Shown piece by piece: positions 8,367 to 15,807 of a stretch of DNA of 64,000 nt; within the stretch, counting starts at the first letter, position 1, and each line of letters opens with the position of its first letter. The stretch is from positions 1 to 64,000 of the forward strand of contig JAUXTT010000037.1 in the NCBI GenBank assembly GCA_030684395.1, read 5' to 3'. The translations under genes and the position numbers were made by a program. The notes under the pieces were generated by a model. That model made no database searches, had not been told where the DNA came from, and saw only the letters and a list, made by a program, of their open reading frames with translations. The DNA comes from Bacteroidota bacterium. GTDB lineage: Bacteria; Bacteroidota; Bacteroidia; B-17B0; Aurantibacillaceae.

Positions 8367-8386
8367 TGCCCGCCTGACCTCGGGCA
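8367..8386. repeat. Small GC-rich hairpin (TGCCCG/CGGGCA arms)
   Basis: A short inverted repeat with six-base arms around an eight-base centre lies in the gap between two minus-strand genes. It resembles the GC-rich palindromes scattered in Bacteroidota intergenic DNA and lies close to the 18-bp palindrome at 8415. Confidence 0.5.
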
Positions 8387-8414
8387 GGAAATACACCATG
8401 TGATCTTCATTTGC

Positions 8415-8432
8415 TCCCGATAGCTATCGGGA
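8415..8432. repeat. 18-bp perfect palindrome, copy 1
   Basis: TCCCGATAGCTATCGGGA is a perfect 18-base palindrome. Identical copies occur at 11055 and 19074, both outside genes. There is no T-tract on either side, so it is unlikely to be a simple terminator. Confidence 0.85.
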
Positions 8433-8495
8433 TGCGCGCAAAGGTGCATGGCTATTTCATAATTGGCTTTTTGATTTATTTACTATTTAATTGAA

Positions 8496-8981
8496 CTATT
8501 CTTTTACAACATCACATTTTTCGAGTAATACATTTTCATACAACTCCAGGTCCTCATCATATTTAGCTCCTGACCGAATTATGCCTTTTATTGAAATTTG
8601 CTGCCCGGTTTGTAGTGCCTCTGCGTTCTTATTAGTCTCAGCCATAAACACACACTTAACACCTGCTTTGTCGTTGGCTTCCTGTAATAGAACGGTTACC
8701 TGATTATTCATGTCAATATCTTTTGATTTTACAGTGCCTTTTATGACAAATATTTTTGAATCTCCCTCGTCACTTAAATATTTGTTATTGGCGGTCTTTT
8801 CATCTTTAAGATATTCGTTAACTATACTTGTGGTGCTGACAGAAAAATCTGCTTTCTGAGCCTGAACATCAATGTGTGGCATATTCCATAAATAAAATGC
8901 AATTGACCCGCCAATAATTGCTCCAACCAAAAGTGTAAGCAAAACAATTTTTCTGATTTTCTTTTTTTTATCCGTTAACAT
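8496..8981 (-). CDS. Membrane-anchored OB-fold protein (tRNA_anti-like)
   Basis: The 161-residue protein has a Lys-rich N-terminus, one transmembrane helix at about residues 10-31, and an extracytoplasmic domain. The domain (FVIKGTVKSKDIDMNNQVTVLLQE, then TGQQISIKGIIRSG) has the five-strand pattern of an OB fold, as in the tRNA_anti-like family common in Bacteroidota. The biological role of that family is unknown. It lies 83 bases after the secreted thioredoxin gene and may be the end of the sigma-factor operon. Confidence 0.7.
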   Translation of the reverse strand: MLTDKKKKIRKIVLLTLLVGAIIGGSIAFYLWNMPHIDVQAQKADFSVSTTSIVNEYLKDEKTANNKYLSDEGDSKIFVIKGTVKSKDIDMNNQVTVLLQEANDKAGVKCVFMAETNKNAEALQTGQQISIKGIIRSGAKYDEDLELYENVLLEKCDVVKE

Positions 8982-9064
8982 AAATAATTTGAATTGGTTT
9001 GTTTAAGAAAGGAGTATCATGAGGTAATTGTTATAATTAGCCTCATGATAAAGGATGGGTGCAG

Positions 9065-9463
9065 TTATGCCTTTTTCAAAGATTCATCTATTGCAGCCTT
9101 TATTTCTTCTGAAGTTTTGGCTACACTAATGGTGGTGATCACCTTTTTCGTTTTCGCATCGATAAGGGTGATAATTCCGGTAGAGGTGCTGCTTTCTGCT
9201 ATTTTTGCTACACCAGTCTCTTCAATAGCCTGTTTACAGGTCTTTTTGGAAGTATCATCTGTTAGATCATTCGCAACCACTTTTAATTCTCCTGTTTTAT
9301 ATGTGGAGAAAACTTCTTTGCCCATTCTTTCACCGTTGGCTTTGCAGGTTGGGCACCAATTAGCCTTGGTAACAAGTGCAATTACTTTTGTTTTGTCTTG
9401 CGCAAATGCACTTGCTCCGATGAATAGAGCAAGGATTGTGATAAACGTTTTTAGATTTTTCAT
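9065..9463 (-). CDS. Secreted thioredoxin-like protein
   Basis: The protein is 132 residues with a signal peptide ending ASAFAQ. The redox motif is NWCPTCK (Cys37, Cys40), followed by a thioredoxin-like domain with a further Cys in the KKTCKQAIEE helix. The C-terminal lysine-rich helix closes the fold. It lies between a putative anti-sigma gene and an OB-fold gene, all on the minus strand with gaps of 68 and 83 bases. A link between the ECF sigma factor and envelope redox state is plausible from this position, but is inference. Confidence 0.8.
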   Translation of the reverse strand: MKNLKTFITILALFIGASAFAQDKTKVIALVTKANWCPTCKANGERMGKEVFSTYKTGELKVVANDLTDDTSKKTCKQAIEETGVAKIAESSTSTGIITLIDAKTKKVITTISVAKTSEEIKAAIDESLKKA

Positions 9464-9531
9464 TTTTTGATGTTTTTAAAGATTTATACTTGTTAGTAGT
9501 AGACCTTTTAAAAACCTTACACAAAAATGAA

Positions 9532-9810
9532 TTATTTTTTCAGTTTCTCTTCTATCTCCTTCTGAATACGGATTTTAGAAGTATCCGCTAATTTGAAATC
9601 TGAAGGATTTGAGAAAGACTGATGATTAGATTTAAGAGCATTCTCTATGATAAGGCTTTGCTTTTGATATCCTGCGCATTTATCACATATTTTTAAATGA
9701 ATATTTAATTGCAGTTTGTCCATAAACGACAATGGTTTATCATGGCTCTTCTCTATTAACAGAGTAGCCTTTTGGCATGATAAAACAATTAAATTCATCA
9801 ACTTTTTCAT
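9532..9810 (-). CDS. Small zinc-finger protein, putative anti-sigma factor
   Basis: The 92-residue protein carries a HLKICDKCAGY segment near residues 38-48. This is the HxxxCxxC signature of zinc-binding anti-sigma domains, with a further Cys at position 12. It has no transmembrane helix, so if it is an anti-sigma factor it is a soluble, possibly redox-responsive one (ZAS type). It lies 50 bases downstream of an ECF sigma gene, the usual order for such a pair. Confidence 0.7.
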   Translation of the reverse strand: MKKLMNLIVLSCQKATLLIEKSHDKPLSFMDKLQLNIHLKICDKCAGYQKQSLIIENALKSNHQSFSNPSDFKLADTSKIRIQKEIEEKLKK

Positions 9811-9860
9811 GTGTTTTTTTCTTTTAATTTTTTGTCACATGGAGTTACCATTTCATTTTG

Positions 9861-10445
9861 TTACGCTTTAAACCAGTTTTTTTCGAGACAAGCCCTTAAC
9901 TGTAATTTGGCCCGGTGAATAATGACCCAATAGTTAGTCGGTGTAATATTTAATTCCTTACAAACTTTTTCTGTTTCTTCTTCTTCAACCAATTTTAAAA
10001 GGATCAGTTGCTTCTGATTATCAGGAAGTTTGTCGATACAAAGATTTAATGCATTAGCCAGTTCTTTATTCTCAATACTGGTTAAATGCTCTACACCCCA
10101 CTTGTTCGGGGCAGTATTTTTTTCCCAGTCCCCATCTTCGGTAAAGTAATTATCGATATAAGAACTTTCATCAAACGAAAAACTTTGATTACTTATTTCA
10201 TACTTTGTAGAAGCCTTCCGGTAATGATCAGCTATTTTGAATTTTAAAATAGCGAATAACCATGTGCGTTCACTACTTTGTCCTTTAAAATTCTTCATTG
10301 CTTTTAATGCAGCAAGAAAAGTTTCCTGTACCAAATCCTCTGCCAACTCTGTCTTCCCTGTTTTACTCATTGCGTAGCCAAACAACTGATCAGCGTATGT
10401 TGATGTCCAGTTATGAGGGTTGAGTATGTTCGATCTATTTGGCAA
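9861..10445 (-). CDS. ECF-type RNA polymerase sigma factor
   Basis: The 194-residue protein has region 2 (YADQLFGYAMSKTGKTELAEDLVQETFL, then RTWLFAILKFKIADHYRK) and region 4 (LPDNQKQLILLKLVEEEETEKVCKELNITPTNYWVIIHRAKLQLRACLE). The N-terminal ILNPHNW segment fits a Bacteroidota sigma-70 subgroup (TIGR02943-like). The probable start is TTG at 10445. A TAnnTTTG box at 10453-10460 would place the transcript start almost at that codon, so the mRNA may be nearly leaderless. The zinc-finger gene downstream is its likely regulator. Confidence 0.85.
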   Translation of the reverse strand: MPNRSNILNPHNWTSTYADQLFGYAMSKTGKTELAEDLVQETFLAALKAMKNFKGQSSERTWLFAILKFKIADHYRKASTKYEISNQSFSFDESSYIDNYFTEDGDWEKNTAPNKWGVEHLTSIENKELANALNLCIDKLPDNQKQLILLKLVEEEETEKVCKELNITPTNYWVIIHRAKLQLRACLEKNWFKA

Positions 10446-10499
10446 TTAGGAACAAATTTAGCGTTATTCTTTAATTTTATTAATTCTTGCATAAACAAT

Positions 10500-10525
10500 A
10501 AAACCCCAGATTTCTCTGAGGTTTT
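10500..10525 (-). terminator. Rho-independent terminator of tRNA-Leu
   Basis: On the minus strand an 11-base stem (AAAACCTCAGA / TCTGGGGTTTT, one G-T pair) closes a GAAA tetraloop and is followed by T-rich sequence. It begins 9 bases past the tRNA 3' end. Confidence 0.8.
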
Positions 10526-10533
10526 AGGTTTTG

Positions 10534-10614
10534 TACCCAGGAGGAGATTCGAACTCCCACACCTTACGGCATACGCACCTCAAGCGTACTTGTATACCAT
10601 TCCAACACCTGGGC
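10534..10614 (-). tRNA. tRNA-Leu (anticodon GAG)
   Basis: On the minus strand the acceptor arms GCCCAGG and CCTGGGT pair (first pair G-T). The anticodon stem TACGC/GCGTA encloses the loop TTGAGGT with anticodon GAG. A long variable arm (TGCC/GGTG) marks a class II tRNA, and the T loop is TTCGAAT. The gene is 81 bases with discriminator A, and no CCA is encoded. The 5' 13 bases and all of the upstream flank are repeated near 11073. Confidence 0.93.
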
Positions 10615-10691
10615 ATCTTAGATCCTGATAAACAACATTTCGTCAGGGAAACCAAGTTTGTTGTATACTTCTCAAAAACAATTGAGACAAA
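10602..10691. repeat. 90-bp direct repeat, copy next to intact tRNA-Leu
   Basis: This segment contains the first 13 bases of tRNA-Leu and 77 bases of its upstream flank. It is identical base for base to 11073-11162. The two copies flank the GIY-YIG gene. Confidence 0.95.
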
Positions 10692-10734
10692 CACTTAAGT
10701 AATTTGTACACAAAGATGCAAATTTTTTTGGGCA

Positions 10735-11022
10735 TCAAGTGCTGAATTTAGAAATTAATTTTTTAGTTATTTCCGGATAAGATCTTAAATTTTGAATGTA
10801 TTTTTTTGACCTCATTGATTTAATGTGGTTTTCGATCTTCCTTGCAGTGCAATATTCAAGATCATTAATCGTAAAATATAATTCCCAATCATCAGCCTTG
10901 GAAGTATATGAATTAGTAAATACCTTGTTTAAATGATCGGATAATCGCTGTTCTATTTTGTCACAACTCCCGGTATAAAATCTGTTTAGTTTTTGGGAAA
11001 ATATAATATAAACATGTGCCAT
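10735..11022 (-). CDS. GIY-YIG nuclease family protein
   Basis: The 95-residue protein starts MAHVYIIFSQKLNRFYTGSC, which has the GIY-YIG fold's two signature strands in the degenerate form VYI and YTG. RLSDHLNK, YTSKADDWELYF and ARKIENHIK follow at the positions of the catalytic Arg, conserved aromatic and Glu. Members are small stand-alone nuclease domains (UvrC N-terminal/YhbQ-like) whose biology is poorly understood. I chose the ATG at 11022. The frame also extends to a GTG at 11079, but that extension only reads through the palindrome and broken tRNA copy. The gene lies between two copies of a tRNA-Leu segment. Confidence 0.85.
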   Translation of the reverse strand: MAHVYIIFSQKLNRFYTGSCDKIEQRLSDHLNKVFTNSYTSKADDWELYFTINDLEYCTARKIENHIKSMRSKKYIQNLRSYPEITKKLISKFST

Positions 11023-11041
11023 TGTATTTGAAAGAAAAAGT

Positions 11042-11085
11042 GTACTTGTATACCTCCCGATAGCTATCGGGACCAACACCTGGGC
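11042..11085 (-). pseudogene. Broken 5' fragment of tRNA-Leu with inserted palindrome
   Basis: On the minus strand the first 13 bases of tRNA-Leu (11073-11085) are followed by the 18-bp palindrome, then 13 bases matching the tRNA D-arm region (11042-11054). After that the match stops and the GIY-YIG gene begins. Three bases of the tRNA (10599-10601 in the intact copy) are replaced by the palindrome. The fragment cannot fold into a tRNA. Confidence 0.9.
11055..11072. repeat. 18-bp perfect palindrome, copy 2, inside broken tRNA copy
   Basis: Same 18 bases as at 8415. It interrupts a sequence whose uninterrupted form is present at 10586-10614, so this copy is visibly an insertion or replacement. 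Confidence 0.92.
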
Positions 11086-11162
11086 ATCTTAGATCCTGAT
11101 AAACAACATTTCGTCAGGGAAACCAAGTTTGTTGTATACTTCTCAAAAACAATTGAGACAAA
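11073..11162. repeat. 90-bp direct repeat, distal copy
   Basis: Identical to 10602-10691. On the minus strand it is the first part of this locus, so any promoter activity of the tRNA flank would read into the broken tRNA and the GIY-YIG gene. Confidence 0.95.
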
Positions 11163-11205
11163 TATTTAAGCATCAAATAAAGGTACATTTTGGGAGAGAT
11201 AATTT

Positions 11206-12585
11206 TTACTGTTTCAAGCTCTCCAGCTTCATCAATCCTTGCGAAATAATAGATTTTGCTTTTAGTTTTACACGGTTGGTAAGTGATTTACTTTTTGCCA
11301 GCGCTACTTCATTATGGACCCATCTTACAGCATATTCATAAAACTTTTTACTATGTGTACGCTTAAAATCTACTTCTCTGTCGGTATCTGTTTCCCAATC
11401 AGTGATGGAAGTGATGTCATTTTTTATTTCTTCATACAAAGGCGTGCCTTTGATTGGATAAGCAACCGTGATGGTATAAAAACTCGGTTCGGAGATCTTT
11501 AAATGGTTAATTGTTTCTTTTATGTCAGCAGTAGTTTCTCCGGGATAGCCCAACATGATAAAGGTTCCGGCTTCTATTCCAGCTTCCTTACTTTTAATAA
11601 TCATTTCCCGAACCTGTTTCACTTCAACCCTGCGATCCATGGCATCAATGATTTTTTGTGAGCCACTTTCAGCTCCGATCCAGATTCGGAAACAACCACT
11701 TTGTTTGAGCATCGAAATTACTTCATCACTCATGCGATCGGCACGTGTAATAATTTCATAAGGGATAGTTGCATTGTTCTTAACCAGTAAGTCGGAAAAT
11801 TCTTTTAGCCATTTGTGGCTGATAGTAAAAACATCATCTACAAACCAAATTCTGTCAGGATTGTATGTTTCTTTTATGAATTGAATCTCTTGTACAACTA
11901 ATTCCGGGCTTCTTCTTCTGTAGGTCCCTCCATATACTGCTCTGCTACACCATTTACATGTATAAGGGCAACCCCGCATGGTACTTACTGAGATCATGCT
12001 ATAGCCATGTCTGCTTTTCCAGGCATTTAAGTATTTGCCCAGATCTATTTTCTTTCGATTGGGTGCTGGCAGTACATTGATGTCTTTCAGTAATTTTCTT
12101 TCTTCGTTTTTGATTAAAACTCTACCTTTCAAGAACTGTGTTCCTTCAATATGTTCCGGAATAGCATCAGAGGTTTCAAAATGAGAATATATTTCAAGAA
12201 TAGTTTGTTCCCCTTCACCCACACAAATAAGATCTGCACCATAATTCAAGAGATCTTCCGCATGATGAGTTACTTCCGGCCCGCCCAGAATTAGTTTAAT
12301 GTGTTTTAAATGCTCAGTAGTTTTTATCCATTTGATTAGCTTCAACACATTGATACGTGTCATCAGGTTTAGATAAGCCGCTATACAATCAGGTTGGTAT
12401 GATTCTATTTTTTCTTTCAGATCGTTAAATGAATGAAATGTAGAATCAAATACGTCATGCTCTTTTTGGTTCTGCTCCAGATAGGCTGATATATATAGTA
12501 TTCCAAGAGGCACATAAGGTTTCATGATCTCTTGTTCTTTAAGATCATCCTTTATGAAATAGCCATGTGTCAATAGGAATTTCAT
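11206..12585 (-). CDS. B12-binding-type radical SAM protein (first of two)
   Basis: The protein is 459 residues. A Rossmann-like B12-binding-type domain fills residues 1-135 (PLGILYISAYLE, LILGGPEVTHHAEDLL, ICVGEGEQTILE). The radical SAM domain follows, with the iron-sulfur motif CPYTCKWC (Cys206, Cys210, Cys213), and continues through GAESGSQKIIDAMDR and IMLGYPGET. The canonical cobalamin-ligating DxHxxG is not obvious, as in many members. The class contains methylases and ring-forming enzymes acting on lipids, tetrapyrroles and natural products. It is the last gene of a five-gene operon, overlapping the methyltransferase upstream by 4 bases. The substrate is unknown. Confidence 0.88.
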   Translation of the reverse strand: MKFLLTHGYFIKDDLKEQEIMKPYVPLGILYISAYLEQNQKEHDVFDSTFHSFNDLKEKIESYQPDCIAAYLNLMTRINVLKLIKWIKTTEHLKHIKLILGGPEVTHHAEDLLNYGADLICVGEGEQTILEIYSHFETSDAIPEHIEGTQFLKGRVLIKNEERKLLKDINVLPAPNRKKIDLGKYLNAWKSRHGYSMISVSTMRGCPYTCKWCSRAVYGGTYRRRSPELVVQEIQFIKETYNPDRIWFVDDVFTISHKWLKEFSDLLVKNNATIPYEIITRADRMSDEVISMLKQSGCFRIWIGAESGSQKIIDAMDRRVEVKQVREMIIKSKEAGIEAGTFIMLGYPGETTADIKETINHLKISEPSFYTITVAYPIKGTPLYEEIKNDITSITDWETDTDREVDFKRTHSKKFYEYAVRWVHNEVALAKSKSLTNRVKLKAKSIISQGLMKLESLKQ

Positions 12586-13370
12586 GATGCGTTAACGGTT
12601 TTCTTTTGTAAAATAATCAGGTAATGGTCAGCCCTGTTGGCTAAAAAAGAAAAGGGACTTAATTTTTCGAAGCCATACAGCATGTTCAGTAAGGATGATT
12701 TATTTTTGAAATATCGGTTAAAATAAGAAGGAGGGACAAACAAACCAATGGGCTTACAGGTGAGCAAATTAAAACATTCTTTTCCGGAATTATAGAACTC
12801 TTCCGGAGTATAATAATGTGTGAGGAATTTTTGGCCATCGATGATGGTCTCAGTCCCTGTTTTACTATAACGTCTATTTAATCGTGGATCTTTTTTTCTT
12901 TTAAAATACATTCTCTCCCAACCGCATTTTCTTCCCATGATCACAGCAGCTAAAATGCCATTGGCGTTTAACAGAGATAAACTATCAAATAGGAATTGTT
13001 GTATTTCTTTAGAATCAAGACAGTTCAAGCCTCCGAAGTTTGAAAAAATGAGGTCAAATTTTTTATCGTTTAATGTTGAACTTATTTTTCGACTGTCACA
13101 TTCTAAAAAATCCACACCGGAAATCCCTTTGCTTTTGCACACTTCGATCATTCCACCGGAAATGTCACTTGCTGTAACCAAAATGCCTTTACTTGCAAGC
13201 CATTTGGCATCTTCACCGGTACCACAATTTATTTCTAATGCTTTTTTTATTCCAATCAATTTTTTGTTTAGAAAATAATGTACACGAGCCCGTTGCATTT
13301 TCCCAATCGGAGAAAAAGTAAAGTCTTCATCGTAAACTCTGGAATACGTATCAAAAGAATTTTGCTGCAT
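12582..13370 (-). CDS. Class I SAM-dependent methyltransferase
   Basis: The protein has 262 residues. Motif I is ALEINCGTGEDAKWLASKG near residues 40-58, followed by VTASDISGGMIEVCK and the post-I acid in DFLECDSR. SNFGGLNCLD occupies the motif IV position. No membrane segment is seen. It overlaps the radical SAM gene upstream by 20 bases and the one downstream by 4 bases, so it is almost certainly part of the same pathway. Methylation of an intermediate made by the radical SAM enzymes is a reasonable guess; the substrate cannot be read from the sequence. Confidence 0.85.
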   Translation of the reverse strand: MQQNSFDTYSRVYDEDFTFSPIGKMQRARVHYFLNKKLIGIKKALEINCGTGEDAKWLASKGILVTASDISGGMIEVCKSKGISGVDFLECDSRKISSTLNDKKFDLIFSNFGGLNCLDSKEIQQFLFDSLSLLNANGILAAVIMGRKCGWERMYFKRKKDPRLNRRYSKTGTETIIDGQKFLTHYYTPEEFYNSGKECFNLLTCKPIGLFVPPSYFNRYFKNKSSLLNMLYGFEKLSPFSFLANRADHYLIILQKKTVNAS

Positions 13371-14817
13371 CGGATTCCAATTGCTTTAGTTTATTCTTTT
13401 GTTTGGTAGCGGCAAAAATGTAGTAGGGTAGTGCCAACATCCGTTTTAAACTTTTTTCTGCGTTCAATTTTTTTGAAAACAGGTTACTGAAAATTTGTTT
13501 CGATTGTTTGCTTCTGTATTTGTAATGAACGTAGCGGTGCAGTTGTTTGTAAAAATCCTTGTTGTAATTATTTGCAAACATAAGATCCAGATCATCACTA
13601 TCGCTCCAGTTGGATTTAGTGGTTAATTCTGATTTTACCTTTTCATAAAACACTGTTCCGGGTAAGGGATAAGAAACAGAGATGCCAATATCTTCCGGCA
13701 TGGTTTCCAATACCATTTGTACTGTTTTTTGAATGTCTTCCATGGTTTCTCCCGGATAACCGAATTGAAGGAACAAAGAAGGTTTTATGTTATGCTTTTT
13801 TAATAATGTGCAGGCTTCTTTTATCTCTTCTACTTTAATGCCTTTGTCCATTGCATCCAATATCTTCTGTGATCCGCTTTCTGCACCCATCCATACGTGC
13901 TCACAACCTGATTTTGCCAGGTATTCAATGGAAGATGATTCCAATAAAAGATCGGCACGTGATTGAATTTTGTATTTGATTCTGATGTTTTTTTGTTTAA
14001 TCAGTTCAGAAAATTCCTTTAGCCAATTTGGTTTTAATCCAAATATATCATCAGCAAACCAAATATGAGTATACCCGAATTGAGCCTGTGTTTCTTCTAT
14101 CAATTCAATAATGTATTTTGCAGAATGCGCATTGTATCTGTTTCCGTATATTGGTTTGGCGCACCAGTTACATTTGTAAGGGCAGCCACGTGTTGTAACG
14201 AGATTGAATGAAAAATATCCGTGTTTTTCTATCCAGGTGTTTTTGTATGGTTCAATGTTTAAAAGGTCCCATGCAGGTTTTGGGAGTTCGTCTAGTTCTT
14301 TTAAAACAGCTCTTGAACCAGTTTGAACTACTTCATTGTTTTTTAAAAGGTAAACTCCTTTTATTGAAGAAGTATCTTTTTCACTTTTAATACCGTTTAG
14401 TATTTCTAATAGGGTTTGCTCCGCTTCTCCAATAATGATATAATCCGCTCCTTTGGATAAATATTCTTTTGCGTGATCGGTAGCATCGGAACCGGATACA
14501 ATTACTTTGCAATTATATTTTTTTGCTAAAGTTTGCATTTTCCAGGCTGCTTCACGCATATTGGTTAAGCACATTTTAGTGAGGTAGTTAAACCCGTCAT
14601 CATAAATAACCAGTACGTCGGGCTTAAAAGAGACAAGTTTGTTTTCTATATCTTTTGGGTTTGAACAAAATTGTACATCAAAAAGATCTACCTGATAATT
14701 GTGGGTTCTTATAAAAGACGCAGCATATAACGTTGCTAATGGTGGAAAAGGAGTTTTAGTTTGTTCCTGTTTAGGGTCAAAGTGCAAAAAATAAGAATGC
14801 GTGAACAATATTTTCAT
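13351..14817 (-). CDS. B12-binding-type radical SAM protein (second of two)
   Basis: The 488-residue protein is laid out like its neighbour: a B12-binding-type domain (residues about 1-140, with PPLATLYAASFI and IIIGEAEQTLLE), then radical SAM motif CPYKCNWC near residue 212, then GAESGSQKILDAMDK and LQFGYPGETMEDI. The C-terminal basic region is longer than in the first copy. The two are clearly related but diverged. The ATG at 14817 is preferred over the TTG directly before it. It begins 3 bases after the nucleotidyltransferase stop. The pair plus a methyltransferase suggests a multistep modification pathway. Confidence 0.88.
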   Translation of the reverse strand: MKILFTHSYFLHFDPKQEQTKTPFPPLATLYAASFIRTHNYQVDLFDVQFCSNPKDIENKLVSFKPDVLVIYDDGFNYLTKMCLTNMREAAWKMQTLAKKYNCKVIVSGSDATDHAKEYLSKGADYIIIGEAEQTLLEILNGIKSEKDTSSIKGVYLLKNNEVVQTGSRAVLKELDELPKPAWDLLNIEPYKNTWIEKHGYFSFNLVTTRGCPYKCNWCAKPIYGNRYNAHSAKYIIELIEETQAQFGYTHIWFADDIFGLKPNWLKEFSELIKQKNIRIKYKIQSRADLLLESSSIEYLAKSGCEHVWMGAESGSQKILDAMDKGIKVEEIKEACTLLKKHNIKPSLFLQFGYPGETMEDIQKTVQMVLETMPEDIGISVSYPLPGTVFYEKVKSELTTKSNWSDSDDLDLMFANNYNKDFYKQLHRYVHYKYRSKQSKQIFSNLFSKKLNAEKSLKRMLALPYYIFAATKQKNKLKQLESDAAKFF

Positions 14818-14820
14818 CAA

Positions 14821-15807
14821 TTATGCTGCCTCCACTGATTTTATCCCGATACCCCCGCCTGAATGAAACAGTTGGGCAGGTATCGGGGCCAAATTTTGTA
14901 ACGTTTCTTTTAATTTACTTTCCTGCCCCCGAAGTACTTTTTGTTGGTAGCCGCGTGGATGGTGTTTGGAAACATTTTTACGTGTTCTCATATTCAGATC
15001 GAAATCCTCTGAAGTAAAATGAGGGAATTTTTTCTTCCAACGTTTTAAGGTGAGTTTAAAAAAGTAGTTATCTAATTTTTCTCCCACAGCCCCTTTCAAA
15101 CAAACTTCCGCAAAGCGTTTTATTGGGTTTCTGTTTTCTGTAATACAATTTTCATCATTAGCTCTCTGGAAATTCGGGGTGTGATGCTTTGTCCAGGAAT
15201 TTTGAGCCACCAGCTCATTTATAAGGTTTTTGTTGCACACTGCTTTTAAATGGTTAATCTCCGTGGCAGTGAAAATACTTTTGTCAGGAATTTCCAAATG
15301 ATCCACATCTACAAAATAATTGGTGCAAAAGTATTTACGGGAATTGAGTAAGAATATTTTTTTGAAAGCAATCAGCATTGTTCTGCAAACCCACAAACGT
15401 TGTTTTTCAGTAATAATAAAATAATCTACATCTCCATCCTTATCCATTACACCTTTTGAAAGAGAGCCTGAAATACAAACAGCTTTTACAAAAGGGAAAC
15501 GAGAAATGAGTTTGGTATACCGTTGAGATTTGACAAGTTCTTCCTTGGCCCGGATTTCTTTTTGGAATCGATTTTCAATAATAGAATTCGAATGTTCGTT
15601 TAAAAAATAAAACCCCCTGTCTGTTTTAATAGCATCAATTAATACTAAATAACCAAGCGCTTCTTCCAGGTCTTTGTTTGTGGTTTTTACAGGACAGTTA
15701 CGAAGAATTTCATTTAAAGTTAAGGGATGCTGGAACACATTGAAATAACAGAGCACACTAAGAGCTGCCTGCTGCAAGGATGTTATCTGAATGTTTGTTT
15801 GTTTCAA
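14821..15807 (-). CDS. Nucleotidyltransferase-fold protein with N-terminal winged-helix region
   Basis: The 328-residue protein has a winged-helix-like N-terminus (QQAALSVLCYFNVFQHPLTLNEI) and a minimal nucleotidyltransferase motif CISGSLSKGVMDKDGDVDYF (GS at 114-115, likely metal ligands Asp126 and Asp128). A long helical C-terminal region follows. Proteins with this motif transfer NMP to small molecules, proteins or RNA. The 5' end overlaps the upstream methyltransferase by 50 bases. The last 20 or so codons contain a GC-rich hairpin (14845-14887), which may be an inserted repeat that became coding. The target is unknown. Confidence 0.75.
   Translation of the reverse strand: MKQTNIQITSLQQAALSVLCYFNVFQHPLTLNEILRNCPVKTTNKDLEEALGYLVLIDAIKTDRGFYFLNEHSNSIIENRFQKEIRAKEELVKSQRYTKLISRFPFVKAVCISGSLSKGVMDKDGDVDYFIITEKQRLWVCRTMLIAFKKIFLLNSRKYFCTNYFVDVDHLEIPDKSIFTATEINHLKAVCNKNLINELVAQNSWTKHHTPNFQRANDENCITENRNPIKRFAEVCLKGAVGEKLDNYFFKLTLKRWKKKFPHFTSEDFDLNMRTRKNVSKHHPRGYQQKVLRGQESKLKETLQNLAPIPAQLFHSGGGIGIKSVEAA
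14845..14887. repeat. Hairpin in the 3' coding end of the nucleotidyltransferase gene
   Basis: Nine-base arms CCCGATACC and GGTATCGGG enclose a 25-base centre that contains further pairing GC-rich bases. The arm core CCCGATA/TATCGGG is shared with the 18-bp palindrome found at 8415, 11055 and 19074. It encodes the last residues of the protein, including a GGGIGI run. Confidence 0.75.

Noticed and set aside
11023-11079. Longer GIY-YIG protein starting at GTG 11079
   Set aside because: The extension only translates the palindrome and broken tRNA fragment; the ATG at 11022 gives the normal family N-terminus.
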